Positions 23,795 through 33,500 of a stretch of DNA of 64,000 bases are shown here, piece by piece (positions within the stretch are counted from its first letter, which is position 1; every line of letters begins with the position of its first letter). The notes under the pieces were generated by a model that was not told where the DNA came from, did no database searches, and saw only the letters and a list, made by a program, of their open reading frames with translations. The DNA is from Paraglaciecola sp. 20A4 (GTDB lineage Bacteria > Pseudomonadota > Gammaproteobacteria > Enterobacterales > Alteromonadaceae), in assembly GCF_011378905.1 (NCBI RefSeq), contig NZ_WTPY01000019.1, positions 1-64,000 of the forward strand. The letters run 5' to 3'. Position numbers and translations under genes: made by a program.

Positions 23795-25897
23795 ATGCAA
23801 CTTACTGCTTATCTAAATAGTTTCGACAAAAGCCACTTCCAGTCAGTGATGTCTAAGATGGGTGCTCCTTTGGTCTTACTGGCCATCATGGGTATGGTTA
23901 TTTTGCCCATGCCAGCGTTTCTTCTTGACGTTCTGTTCAGTTTCAATATAGCTCTATCCTTGGTTATTATCTTGGTATCGGTGTTCACTAAGAAGCCAGT
24001 GGACTTTGGTATTTTTCCACTGGTCTTGCTGATCGCCACTGTTCTGCGCTTAGCCCTAAACGTTGCATCTACTCGTATTGTGCTCCTTGAAGGGCATGAA
24101 GGCGGAGATGCGGCCGGTAAAGTTATCCAATCATTTGGTGAAGTGGTTATTGGTGGTAATTATGCGGTAGGTATCGTGGTGTTTGCGATCCTCCTTATCA
24201 TTAACTTTAAAGTAGTCACCGCAGGTGCAGGTCGTATTTCAGAAGTGAGCGCACGTTTTACGCTAGATGCGATGCCTGGCAAGCAAATGGCCATAGATGC
24301 AGATTTAAACGCCGGTTTTATCGACCAAGACGAAGCACGCAAGCGCCGTTTTGAAGTCACCAGTGAAGCGGACTTTTATGGTTCAATGGACGGTGCATCC
24401 AAGTTTGTAAAAGGAGATGCGGTAGCGGGCATGTTTATCATGCTGATCAATATTGTGGGTGGTTTATTTATTGGTATCTTTCAACATGACTTGGCTTTTG
24501 GGCAAGCTGTTGAAATTTATACCTTACTGACGATTGGTGATGGGTTAGTCGCGCAAATTCCGTCGTTACTCTTATCGGTGGCGACAGCGATCATTGTGAC
24601 CAGAGAAAATGATTCACAGGAAATGGGTCAAGAATTAACAAGGCAGTTGGGTAACCGTCAAGCGTTGTATATTACCAGTGGCATCCTTTTTGTTATGGGT
24701 ATAGTACCGGGTATGCCTCATGTGGCCTTTCTTGGTTTTAGTGCGCTAGTCGGCGGTTATGCTTATTACCAACAGTGGAGTGAACAGAAACGCGCTTCTG
24801 CCCCCCAAGAACTTGTGCCTGTGCCTGAACGTGGTAATACCCAGCCTGCAGAAATTAAAGAACTCGGCTGGGACGATGTTCAGCACGTAGACACAATTGG
24901 TCTTGAAGTTGGTTATCGTTTAATTCCGCTGGTTGATAAATCGCAAGGCGGCGAGTTATTGACGCGTATTAAAGGAGTTCGTAAAAAATTATCGCAAGAA
25001 TTGGGATTCCTTATTCCTCCGGTACATATCCGCGACAATCTAGACTTAAGCCCAAATAATTACACTATTTCAATGCTAGGTGTTACGGTTGGCGAAGCTG
25101 AAATTAGTCATGATGATGAGTTAGCTATTAACCCAGGCCAAGTATTTGGCAAGTTAGATGGCACAGTAACTAAAGATCCTGCATTTGGCCTAGATGCTGT
25201 TTGGATAAGAGCCAATCAGCGAGAGCATGCACAAACGTTAGGGTACACGGTTGTGGATAGCGCAACAGTGGTTGCGACTCATTTGAGCCAGTTATTGACT
25301 AATAACGCCTATCAGTTATTAGGCCACGAAGAAGTTCAGCAACTATTGGATATGCTCGCCAAACAAAGCCCTAAGCTGGTAGAAGGTTTAGTGCCAGATA
25401 TTCTTTCATTAAGTACTGTGGTGAAAGTACTGCAAACATTGCTTTACGAAGGAGTGCCGATTCGAGATTTACGCACAATAGTACAAACCTTATGCGAATA
25501 CGGCCCGAAAAGTCAGGATCCGGATGTATTGGTCTCAGCATTACGTATTTCTCTTAAACGTTTAATCATTCAAGAAATTAACGGCGGTCAAGCTGAACTA
25601 CCAGTCATAACTTTGGCGCCAGAGTTGGAACAGATGTTGCACCAGTCTCTTCAAGCAGGTGGTGGGGATGGCGCTGGTATTGAACCTGGTTTAGCTGAAC
25701 GTTTACAAAAGTCGCTAAATGATGCCTCTCAACAACAAGAATTAGCCGGTGAGCCTGCCGTATTATTAACGTCAGGTATGTTACGCCCAGTGTTATCACG
25801 ATTCTTGAAGCACGCAGTACAAGGTTTACATGTATTGTCATACCAAGAAATTCCAGATGACAAACAAATAAAAATAGTCAGTGCGGTAGGTCAATAG
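23795..25897 (+). CDS. flhA: Flagellar export gate protein FlhA
   Basis: Large ring-forming export gate component that couples proton flow to export and docks chaperone-substrate complexes. The 700-residue protein has about eight membrane helices in the first 310 residues. The conserved cytoplasmic FHIPEP loop carries ARFTLDAMPGKQMAIDADLNAG and then EADFYGSMDGASKFVKGDA. The C-terminal docking domain follows. The region before the ATG has no good Shine-Dalgarno sequence. It is first in the flhAFG-fliA unit. Confidence 0.96.
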   Translation: MQLTAYLNSFDKSHFQSVMSKMGAPLVLLAIMGMVILPMPAFLLDVLFSFNIALSLVIILVSVFTKKPVDFGIFPLVLLIATVLRLALNVASTRIVLLEGHEGGDAAGKVIQSFGEVVIGGNYAVGIVVFAILLIINFKVVTAGAGRISEVSARFTLDAMPGKQMAIDADLNAGFIDQDEARKRRFEVTSEADFYGSMDGASKFVKGDAVAGMFIMLINIVGGLFIGIFQHDLAFGQAVEIYTLLTIGDGLVAQIPSLLLSVATAIIVTRENDSQEMGQELTRQLGNRQALYITSGILFVMGIVPGMPHVAFLGFSALVGGYAYYQQWSEQKRASAPQELVPVPERGNTQPAEIKELGWDDVQHVDTIGLEVGYRLIPLVDKSQGGELLTRIKGVRKKLSQELGFLIPPVHIRDNLDLSPNNYTISMLGVTVGEAEISHDDELAINPGQVFGKLDGTVTKDPAFGLDAVWIRANQREHAQTLGYTVVDSATVVATHLSQLLTNNAYQLLGHEEVQQLLDMLAKQSPKLVEGLVPDILSLSTVVKVLQTLLYEGVPIRDLRTIVQTLCEYGPKSQDPDVLVSALRISLKRLIIQEINGGQAELPVITLAPELEQMLHQSLQAGGGDGAGIEPGLAERLQKSLNDASQQQELAGEPAVLLTSGMLRPVLSRFLKHAVQGLHVLSYQEIPDDKQIKIVSAVGQ

Positions 25898-25931
25898 TCC
25901 GTCACGAGATGTAAGTAGCAAGGGGTAAATT

Positions 25932-27248
25932 GTGAAAATTAGACGCTTTTATGGCAAAGATATGCGAGAAGCATTGAAACAAGTCAAAGATGAATTGGGT
26001 GATGACGCTGTCATTATGTCCAATAAAAAACTTAATGACGGTGTGGAAATTGTTGCCGCTTATGACAGAGAGCCGACGGTAAGCCCGAAACACGCTGCCC
26101 CAGCATCCGCACCTAAGCGTAAGGTTGAATCTACTCCAACGCTCAGCGAAATTATTGGTGACAGCGGACCTGATAGCTTACGTGCTCTTTTGGAAAAGCA
26201 AATAAATGCCAAAGAAGCGTCATTGCAAACTCACAAGCCAGAGGCTGTGCAAGCACAGCCACAACGTAATGCGAATCCACCCCCAGTTGCTCGGACTGCC
26301 GCTCCCCGAGTGCCTCAGCAAGAAGATGCACTTAATGAGATGCGTCAAGAACTCGCGTCGCTTCGAAATGTATTACAGTTTCAAGTGGCCGGTTTGATAC
26401 AGCAAGATAAAAGCAGAAATCATCCATTGCACGGCTATTTAACCAATAAGTTACAGAAAATGGGCATTAGCCAAACGTTAGCTAATGAAGTGGTTTCGTA
26501 TACGCCTGCAAAAGCTGATGAGCGTCAAGCTTGGTTGTTTTTGTTAAAGTTATTGGCAAATCGTATTCAGACTGAAGAAAGTAATTTGTTAGTAAAAGGT
26601 GGTATTGCGGTTTTAATGGGCCCTACGGGTACAGGTAAAACAACCACAGTTGCTAAATTAGCGGCACAGGCTGCGCAAAAGTATGGCGCTGAAAACGTCG
26701 GCTTAATAACGATTGATAGTTACCGTATTGCTGCTTATGAACAAATTTCTACTTACGCTCGAATCATTGGTTGCTCGGTTAAAAAAGCTCAAAATGCTGA
26801 AGAATTATCCGATTTGTTATTCCAGTTTAGAAATAAGCGTCTCATACTTATTGATACTGCGGGTTTTGGTCAAAGAGATGTTAGACTGATCAAACAGTTA
26901 GAAACGCTGAAACAAAGTACCACGTCAAACATCAGCAGTTATCTAGTGATGCAAGCAAATAGCCAGTATCAGGTTATGCAGCAAACTATAAAAGCTTATA
27001 AACAGATTTCGTTACAGGGTTGTATTTTCACCAAATTAGATGAATGCTACAGTCTTGGAGAGGCGATTAGTGCAGCCATCGAGCACAAATTGCCCGTGAG
27101 TTTTATAACCGATGGCCAAAAGGTTCCGGAAGACTTAAAAGTGGCTGAAGCAAAATTTTTGATTACCAGTGCCGCCAAGCTTTATAAAAAGCATGTATTA
27201 ATTCATACTAGTGATAATTCATTAACTAACACAGCAGTGGCAGTATGA
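25932..27248 (+). CDS. flhF: Flagellar polar-placement GTPase FlhF
   Basis: SRP-type GTPase that marks the cell pole as the site of flagellum assembly. The start is GTG at 25932. The 438-residue protein has a basic N-terminal domain (MKIRRFYGKDMREAL) and a Pro/Ala/Gln-rich linker (about 50-130). The NG domain has P-loop GPTGTGKTT (230-238), DSYRIAAYEQ, DTAGFGQRD and TKLDE motifs. Its presence with FlhG argues for a polar flagellum rather than a peritrichous system. It overlaps flhG by 4 nt. Confidence 0.96.
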   Translation: MKIRRFYGKDMREALKQVKDELGDDAVIMSNKKLNDGVEIVAAYDREPTVSPKHAAPASAPKRKVESTPTLSEIIGDSGPDSLRALLEKQINAKEASLQTHKPEAVQAQPQRNANPPPVARTAAPRVPQQEDALNEMRQELASLRNVLQFQVAGLIQQDKSRNHPLHGYLTNKLQKMGISQTLANEVVSYTPAKADERQAWLFLLKLLANRIQTEESNLLVKGGIAVLMGPTGTGKTTTVAKLAAQAAQKYGAENVGLITIDSYRIAAYEQISTYARIIGCSVKKAQNAEELSDLLFQFRNKRLILIDTAGFGQRDVRLIKQLETLKQSTTSNISSYLVMQANSQYQVMQQTIKAYKQISLQGCIFTKLDECYSLGEAISAAIEHKLPVSFITDGQKVPEDLKVAEAKFLITSAAKLYKKHVLIHTSDNSLTNTAVAV

Positions 27249-28111
27249 TTGAGGACCAAGCAAGTAGCTTAAGAAGAATGAATCAATCGCGATTAATTAA
27301 AGTGATCGCCGTGACCGGAGGCAAGGGGGGAGTGGGTAAAACCAATGTCACCTTGAACACCGCAATATCTATGGCCCAACAGGGTAAGAGAGTGATGGTG
27401 TTGGATGCGGATTTAGGCTTAGCTAACGTTGATGTATTACTGGGCTTACGCGTCGTGAAGAATCTTTCGCACGTATTGTCGGGCGAGTGCACTCTGGACG
27501 AAGTGTTAGTTGAAGGTCCCTACGGCATTAAAATTGCCCCAGCGACCTCCGGTAGTCAGTCAATGACTGAGCTCACACCTACAGAACATGCAGGATTAAT
27601 TCGAGCCTTCAGTGAACTCCGTTCACAAATCGATGTATTGATTGTTGATACTGCGGCAGGTATTTCTGACATGGTACTGAGTTTCTCGCGCGCAGCTCAA
27701 GACATTCTAGTCGTCGTGTGTGACGAACCCACTTCATTAACTGATGCTTACGCGTTGATTAAAATTCTGAATAAAGAACACGGCGTCTTTCGTTTTAAAA
27801 TTGTGGCCAATATGGTGCGCAATATGCGAGAGGGGCAAGAACTATTTAATAAATTAACTAAAGTAACAAATCGCTTTTTAGATGTTGCTTTGGAATTGGT
27901 TGCCACCATCCCATTTGACGAGAATATTCGTAAATCAGTGCGCAAGCAAAAAGCGATAGTTGAAGCTTATCCGACTTCTCCTGCAGCGATAGCGATAAAC
28001 AAATTAGCCCAGCAAGCGGCCAGTTGGCCGGTGCCGTCGCAACCAGGGGGACATTTAGAATTTTTCCTAGAGCAGCTTATTGTTAAAAAAGCAGTAGGCG
28101 ACATCCGGTGA
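27245..28111 (+). CDS. flhG: Flagellar number regulator FlhG (FleN)
   Basis: MinD/ParA-like ATPase that limits flagellar number, in related species by restraining FlrA/FleQ and acting with FlhF. The 288-residue protein has the deviant Walker A GKGGVGKT (26-33), DADLGLANVD, and DTAAGISDMVLSF as switch II. A basic C-terminal stretch could serve as a membrane helix. The N-terminal extension before the P-loop contains the DQASSLRRMN motif known to activate FlhF. ATG overlaps the flhF stop, and fliA overlaps its own stop by 4 nt. Confidence 0.95.
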   Translation: MIEDQASSLRRMNQSRLIKVIAVTGGKGGVGKTNVTLNTAISMAQQGKRVMVLDADLGLANVDVLLGLRVVKNLSHVLSGECTLDEVLVEGPYGIKIAPATSGSQSMTELTPTEHAGLIRAFSELRSQIDVLIVDTAAGISDMVLSFSRAAQDILVVVCDEPTSLTDAYALIKILNKEHGVFRFKIVANMVRNMREGQELFNKLTKVTNRFLDVALELVATIPFDENIRKSVRKQKAIVEAYPTSPAAIAINKLAQQAASWPVPSQPGGHLEFFLEQLIVKKAVGDIR

Positions 28112-28836
28112 ATAACAAAGCGTCTGCGTATCAGCAGTTAGATGATAGAAATGCGTTAGTGGAGCGTCATGCGCCATTAGTAAAACGTATTGCACACCAT
28201 TTAATAGCGCGCTTACCTGCCAGTGTTCTGGTCGATGATTTGATTCAGGCGGGTATGATTGGCTTGCTTGAAGCTTCACGTAATTTTGATGGCACCAAAG
28301 GGGCGAGTTTTGAGACTTTCGCTGGTATTCGCATCCGTGGCTCCATGCTTGACGAAATACGTAAAGGGGATTGGACTCCCCGTTCAGTGCATAAAAATGG
28401 CCGTGCCATTACCAGTGCGATCAATCAAGTCGAACGTGAAACCGGGTGCGATGCTAGGGATGTTGATATCGCTAAAAAACTTGACGTGAGTATAGATCAA
28501 TATCATCAGATGCTCGGGGAAGTTAATGCGGGAAAAATTATCGGCATAGAAGATTTGGGGGTGACCGAAGATGTGGTGACCAACGAACAATCCAAAGGCT
28601 CTGATACTCCGTTTGAAGATTTACTCCAAGGTTCGTTTCAAAAAGCCTTAGCCCATGCAATAACGACCCTACCTGAAAGAGAAGCGATTGTATTGTCGCT
28701 TTATTATGACGAAGAATTAAACTTGCGCGAAATAGGGGATGTCTTAGACGTCAGCGAATCGCGTGTTAGTCAAATACATAGCCAAGCGATGTTAAAACTA
28801 AAAAGTAAAATGCAAACTTGGCGTATTGAAGAATAA
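28108..28836 (+). CDS. fliA: Sigma-28 factor FliA
   Basis: Sigma factor for late flagellar and chemotaxis genes. It starts at GTG 28108, overlapping flhG. The 242-residue protein has region 2 (LVKRIAHHLIARLP, then VDDLIQAGMIGLLEA, then FETFAGIRIRGSMLDEIR), a region 3 and a region 4 with helix-turn-helix (LREIGDVLDVSESRVSQIH). The length is normal. Its anti-sigma factor FlgM is not in the window. It is followed by cheY after 45 bp. Confidence 0.96.
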   Translation: MNNKASAYQQLDDRNALVERHAPLVKRIAHHLIARLPASVLVDDLIQAGMIGLLEASRNFDGTKGASFETFAGIRIRGSMLDEIRKGDWTPRSVHKNGRAITSAINQVERETGCDARDVDIAKKLDVSIDQYHQMLGEVNAGKIIGIEDLGVTEDVVTNEQSKGSDTPFEDLLQGSFQKALAHAITTLPEREAIVLSLYYDEELNLREIGDVLDVSESRVSQIHSQAMLKLKSKMQTWRIEE

Positions 28837-28881
28837 AACAAAACTCACAAATACTGTGATTTGCCCTGAGCGGAGATTATT

Positions 28882-29265
28882 TTGGACAAAAACATGAAAA
28901 TTTTGGTTGTTGATGATTTCTCGACTATGCGTCGTATCATCAAAAACCTGTTAAAAGATTTAGGGTTTACCAACATTCAAGAAGCGGATGATGGAAGCAC
29001 AGCATTGCCTATGCTGCAACAAGGTGATTTTGATTTTGTTGTCACTGATTGGAATATGCCAGGCATGCAAGGCATTGATTTACTTCGTGCGATTCGTGCA
29101 GATGAAAATCTGAAACATACGCCTGTGTTAATGGTGACTGCTGAAGCTAAGAAAGAACAAATCGTTGCCGCTGCACAAGCAGGGGTTAATGGTTATGTCA
29201 TCAAACCGTTTACTGCAGCAACACTTAAAGAGAAGTTGACAAAAATATTTGAACGTTTAGGTTAA
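28882..29265 (+). CDS. cheY: Chemotaxis response regulator CheY
   Basis: Diffusible signal that binds FliM when phosphorylated by CheA. The start is TTG at 28882, giving [18 protein letters not shown], the usual CheY start. The 127-residue single receiver domain has the acidic pair D11-D12, phosphoacceptor Asp56 (VVTDWNMPG), Thr86 and Lys108 (VIKPF). It is directly followed by cheZ. Confidence 0.96.
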   Translation: MDKNMKILVVDDFSTMRRIIKNLLKDLGFTNIQEADDGSTALPMLQQGDFDFVVTDWNMPGMQGIDLLRAIRADENLKHTPVLMVTAEAKKEQIVAAAQAGVNGYVIKPFTAATLKEKLTKIFERLG

Positions 29266-29297
29266 TTTAGGCTTTTCAGAACAAAAAGGAAGGCCAT

Positions 29298-30041
29298 ATG
29301 ACCTCAAGTTCTGCTCCAATGTCGTTAGAAGATGCAAAGCAACTCGTTGTGATGCTTGAAAATGGCGATAATCAAAGCGCTAGAAAATTACTCGATAGTG
29401 TCAGTGACAGTAATTCAGTTGAATTATTTGAAGAGGTGGGCAAGTTAACTCGTCAACTTCATGATTCGCTTAATAACTTTCAACTCGATGAACGTATCGC
29501 TAACTTAGCAAACGAAGAGATCCCCGACGCCAAAACTCGACTTACCTACGTTATTGAAACCACTGAGAAAGCGGCGAACCGTACGATGGATCTTGTTGAT
29601 AGCAGCATGCCGATTGCAGAAAAATTCAACTCGGAAATAAACGCAATTCTCCCTGAGTGGAAGAAACTATTGGGTCGTGAATTAGCGGTAGGTGAATTTA
29701 ATACCTTGTACCATCGTCTAGATACTTTTTTAGAGGAAGGTGAAGCTGAGTCGAGGAAATTAAATGAACTACTTACTGAAATGCTACTTGCCCAAAGCTA
29801 CCAAGATATAACAGGACAAGTTATTCGTCGTGTTATTGAACTGGTTAAAGTAGTGGAAGATAGTTTAGTTCATATGTTAACTATGTTTGGTGGTGCAGAA
29901 TCGCTGGAAATAACTCATATATCTGATAAACAAGCCGATAGTGTTAAAGCGGAAGGCCCTATTATCGATGCCGCTAACCGTGACGATGTCGCATCTGACC
30001 AAGATGATGTTGATGATTTACTATCAAGTTTAGGATTTTAG
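29298..30041 (+). CDS. cheZ: CheY-P phosphatase CheZ
   Basis: Removes phosphate from CheY to end the signal. The 247-residue helical protein has the catalytic segment AQSYQDITGQVIRRVI with the Gln that positions water, and the C-terminal CheY-binding tail DVDDLLSSLGF. The RBS AAAGGAAGG precedes the ATG. The presence of CheZ is typical of gammaproteobacterial systems. Confidence 0.95.
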   Translation: MTSSSAPMSLEDAKQLVVMLENGDNQSARKLLDSVSDSNSVELFEEVGKLTRQLHDSLNNFQLDERIANLANEEIPDAKTRLTYVIETTEKAANRTMDLVDSSMPIAEKFNSEINAILPEWKKLLGRELAVGEFNTLYHRLDTFLEEGEAESRKLNELLTEMLLAQSYQDITGQVIRRVIELVKVVEDSLVHMLTMFGGAESLEITHISDKQADSVKAEGPIIDAANRDDVASDQDDVDDLLSSLGF

Positions 30042-30053
30042 AGGCGTTAGAAT

Positions 30054-32261
30054 ATGGCGTTTGATGTTGACGAGGAAATTCTTCAAGATTTTTTGGTTGA
30101 AGCCGGTGAACTGTTAGAACAGCTTCAGGAGCAACTCGTTGAATTGGAAAACAATCCACAAGATGCAGAGTTACTCAATGCTATTTTTCGTGGCTACCAT
30201 ACCGTAAAAGGCGGCGCAGGTTTTCTTTCGCTCACTGAGTTGGTGGATATTTGTCACGGAGCCGAAAACGTATTTGACGTAATGCGCAATGGGCAACGTA
30301 CTTTAACACCAGAACTTATGGATATTATTCTTCAAGCTACAGATGAAGTGGTGGCTATGTTTGAAGATGTTAAATCCCAAAAGCCGCTTGTGCCAGCGAG
30401 TCAAAATTTACTCGATACCCTACATCGTCTTAGCAAGCCTGAGTCAAAAGATGACATCGCTAACGTCGCACAAGCAGAATCACAAAGTAAAGCCGTACTG
30501 AAGTCTGAGCCTGCTACTAAATCAGAATCGGATGATTTTGATGAATCTGAATTTGAAGCATTGTTAGACGAATTACATGGTAAAGGCAATCCGGTTAGTA
30601 AAAGTGCCTCTGGTCAGTCTTCAGCTGTCGCCTCTGGAACCGCAGACGATAACAACGATATCAGTGATGATGAATTTGAAGCTTTACTCGATCAGCTTCA
30701 CGGAGAAGGCCAATTCGGTGAAGGTCAAAATACCTCATCAGATAAGCTTGAAGCGCCTGTTGAAGTACCTACGGCGAAAACACTTTCAACTGATGATGAG
30801 GATATTAGCGATGATGAATTTGAGGCTCTGCTAGACCAGCTACATGGCAAAGGCAAAGCGCCTACCACTGATACAAAGCCCGATCCTGTTAAACCAGTTG
30901 TACATGAAAAACATAAGTTAGATTCAGCCGGCAGTGCTAGTGAACCCAGTGTGCCTTCGATCGCGCCTACCCAAGCCAGTGCACCTATAACTAATTCGCA
31001 GCCTGAAAAAAATAAACAGGCGGTGGCCAAACGAGAAGAAAAACGACCATCGGTTGCGCAGCCAGAAACTACGGTACGGGTTGATACTAAGCGCTTAGAT
31101 CAAATTATGAATATGGTCGGCGAGTTAGTATTAGTGCGAAATCGATTACTTAGCCTTGGGTTAACGGTAAACGACGAAAGCATGTCTAAAGCTATCGCCA
31201 ATTTAGATGTTGTGACAGGAGATTTGCAAGGCGCGGTAATGAAGACGCGAATGCAACCTATCAAAAAAGTGTTTGGGCGTTTTCCTCGAGTTGTTAGAGA
31301 CTTAGCCCGCACATTGAATAAAGAAATTACCCTTGAGCTTGAAGGTGAAGAGACTGATTTAGATAAAAACTTGGTTGAAGCCTTAGCGGATCCATTAGTG
31401 CATTTAGTGCGTAACTCGGTAGATCACGGTATTGAAATGCCTGCAGATCGTATTGCCGCTGGCAAGCCTTCATTAGGAACCGTCAAATTATCAGCATCTC
31501 AAGAAGGGGATCATATTTTACTTAGCATCATCGATGATGGTAAAGGAATGGATCCTGAAAAACTTAAAGAGATTGCGATATCTCGGGGAGTACTTGATAC
31601 CGACGCCGCTGCACGTATGTCGGATGAAGAAGCTTTTAATTTGATTTTTGCCCCCGGTTTTTCTACTAAAACCGAAATATCCGAAGTGTCAGGCCGCGGT
31701 GTAGGCATGGATGTGGTTAAAACCAAGATCAATCAATTAAATGGTTCGGTTAAAATTGATTCAGTGCTAGGTAAGGGGACAACGTTAGAGATCAAAGTAC
31801 CGTTAACCCTAGCCATATTGCCGACATTAATGATAGTGGTCGGCGATCAAACGTTTGCTTTACCCTTAGGCTCGGTTAACGAAATAATTAATATGGATAT
31901 GAGCAAGACTAATATGGTTGACGGACAGTTAACTAAAATAGTGCGTTCTAAAGCGATACCCTTATTTTATTTACGTGAGTGGCTAGTGCGCAAAAATGCT
32001 AAAGCAATACCGTTAGACCGCTCGAAAGGACATGTAGTTGTGGTACAAATTGGTACTCAACAACTCGGTTTTGTCGTTGACGCGCTTATTGGACAAGAAG
32101 AAGTAGTCATTAAACCACTAGATGAATTACTGCAAGGTACGCCCGGAATGGCGGGGGCAACGATTACTAGCGATGGTGGTATTGCGTTGATCCTCGATGT
32201 ACCTGGTTTATTAAAACATTATGCTAAGAAAAAGGCTGATGCCATTCGGCAAGCGCGATAA
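30054..32261 (+). CDS. cheA: Chemotaxis histidine kinase CheA with triple repeat in the linker
   Basis: Kinase of the chemoreceptor array. The Hpt domain carries His49 (FRGYHTVKGGAG). A long acidic linker (about 130-350) follows. The dimerisation domain (TVRVDTKRLDQIMNMVGELV), the HATPase (NSVDHGIE, DDGKGMD, GRGVGMDVV) and the CheW-like regulatory domain complete it. The linker holds three copies of DDEFEALLD-x-LHG-x-G at about 163-178, 203-219 and 251-267. No recognisable P2 domain lies between. In Vibrio, ParP binds a short linker element of CheA, so the repeats may be such docking sites (inference). 735 residues, co-operonic with cheZ. Confidence 0.95.
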   Translation: MAFDVDEEILQDFLVEAGELLEQLQEQLVELENNPQDAELLNAIFRGYHTVKGGAGFLSLTELVDICHGAENVFDVMRNGQRTLTPELMDIILQATDEVVAMFEDVKSQKPLVPASQNLLDTLHRLSKPESKDDIANVAQAESQSKAVLKSEPATKSESDDFDESEFEALLDELHGKGNPVSKSASGQSSAVASGTADDNNDISDDEFEALLDQLHGEGQFGEGQNTSSDKLEAPVEVPTAKTLSTDDEDISDDEFEALLDQLHGKGKAPTTDTKPDPVKPVVHEKHKLDSAGSASEPSVPSIAPTQASAPITNSQPEKNKQAVAKREEKRPSVAQPETTVRVDTKRLDQIMNMVGELVLVRNRLLSLGLTVNDESMSKAIANLDVVTGDLQGAVMKTRMQPIKKVFGRFPRVVRDLARTLNKEITLELEGEETDLDKNLVEALADPLVHLVRNSVDHGIEMPADRIAAGKPSLGTVKLSASQEGDHILLSIIDDGKGMDPEKLKEIAISRGVLDTDAAARMSDEEAFNLIFAPGFSTKTEISEVSGRGVGMDVVKTKINQLNGSVKIDSVLGKGTTLEIKVPLTLAILPTLMIVVGDQTFALPLGSVNEIINMDMSKTNMVDGQLTKIVRSKAIPLFYLREWLVRKNAKAIPLDRSKGHVVVVQIGTQQLGFVVDALIGQEEVVIKPLDELLQGTPGMAGATITSDGGIALILDVPGLLKHYAKKKADAIRQAR

Positions 32262-32285
32262 TCTCGAGGTTTTGAAAGAAGATAC

Positions 32286-33425
32286 ATGGCTTATAAGATT
32301 TTAATAGTTGATGATTCGATTTTTTTTAGGCGCCGTGTAAAAGAAATTTTAGAGCAAGACTCAAGTTTAGAAGTGATTGGTGAAGCCAGAAACGGGCAAG
32401 AAGCGATTGATATGGTCATTCGGCTCAATCCAGATGTAGTGACCATGGATATAGAAATGCCCATTATGGACGGCATAACTGCGGTTAAGAAAATTATGGC
32501 GCGTAAGCCAGTGCCGATTATTATGTTTTCGTCTCTTACCTCAGAAGGTGCTAAAGCCACGCTCGACGCACTGGACGCGGGCGCCATGGATTTTTTACCT
32601 AAGAAATTCGATGATATTGCCAGTAATCGTCGTGAAGCAGTTGCGCTGTTGCAAGCTAGAGTTAAAGGTCTTTGCCGCAAACATCATGGATTTCGTTCTT
32701 CAATAGCGGCTGTTGCGCCACCGAAAGCTATTTTGTTTAATAAGCCTGTTAGACGCAATACCAGCAGCTCTGCGGTGCAATCAACCAGAAGTTCCCCGGT
32801 TTCTGTAGCTGCTTATGCTTCGTCGTCTGCAGGGATCCCATCAGGCAAAAAATACCGCTGTTTAACGATAGGTACGTCAACCGGTGGGCCAGTTGCTTTG
32901 CAAAAAGTGTTGACCAATATCCCGAAAAATTTTCCTTATCCTATATTTATTGTTCAGCATATGCCTGGCGCTTTTACGCGTGCATTTGCTGAAAGGCTAA
33001 ATCAACTGTCTAAACTTACTGTGAAAGAAGCCGAAGATGGAGAAACTGTTGAGGCCGGTGTGGCTTATTTAGCGCCTGGTGGGCGTCAACTGATAGTTCA
33101 AAATGATAGTCATAGAGTGAAATTTAGTGTTTATGATGCGCCAGACACTGCCGATATATTGTATAAGCCCTGCGTGGATATCACCTTTGAGTCAATTGCC
33201 AAAGTTTATGCTGGAGACGTGCTAGGCATTATTCTCACTGGTATGGGAGCTGACGGGAAAATAGGCGCTACTGAGCTGAAGAGAAAAGGCGCAAAAATTT
33301 GGGCTCAAGATGAAAGAAGTTCAGTGGTGTATGGTATGCCACAAGCAGTAATGTCTTCAGGGATTGCCGAAAGAGAGTTTTCTATTGATTCATTCGAAAG
33401 CAATATTGTAAAGGAAATGGTTTAG
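32286..33425 (+). CDS. cheB: Chemoreceptor methylesterase CheB
   Basis: Removes methyl groups from chemoreceptors (and deamidates them) when phosphorylated. The 379-residue protein has a receiver domain with Asp55 (VVTMDIEMPIMDG), a Ser/Ala-rich linker, and the catalytic domain. That domain has the serine in GTSTGGP, the histidine in QHMPGAFT, and the aspartate in GMGADG. Start ATG follows GAAAGAAG. CheR is not next to it and must be elsewhere. It is followed by a small palindromic stretch and parC. Confidence 0.95.
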   Translation: MAYKILIVDDSIFFRRRVKEILEQDSSLEVIGEARNGQEAIDMVIRLNPDVVTMDIEMPIMDGITAVKKIMARKPVPIIMFSSLTSEGAKATLDALDAGAMDFLPKKFDDIASNRREAVALLQARVKGLCRKHHGFRSSIAAVAPPKAILFNKPVRRNTSSSAVQSTRSSPVSVAAYASSSAGIPSGKKYRCLTIGTSTGGPVALQKVLTNIPKNFPYPIFIVQHMPGAFTRAFAERLNQLSKLTVKEAEDGETVEAGVAYLAPGGRQLIVQNDSHRVKFSVYDAPDTADILYKPCVDITFESIAKVYAGDVLGIILTGMGADGKIGATELKRKGAKIWAQDERSSVVYGMPQAVMSSGIAEREFSIDSFESNIVKEMV

Positions 33426-33500
33426 CGTGTTTTGTCCTGGCTGCCCAGGCAAATGTATTTATCTGCAACGCGACCAGAAAGCCACTAAAAGGTAATTAAC

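Noticed and set aside
28845-28859. TCACA-N5-TGTGA palindrome between fliA and cheY
   Set aside because: Arms are in the wrong order for a CRP site (TGTGA-N6-TCACA), and it is too short and lacks a T-run for a terminator.
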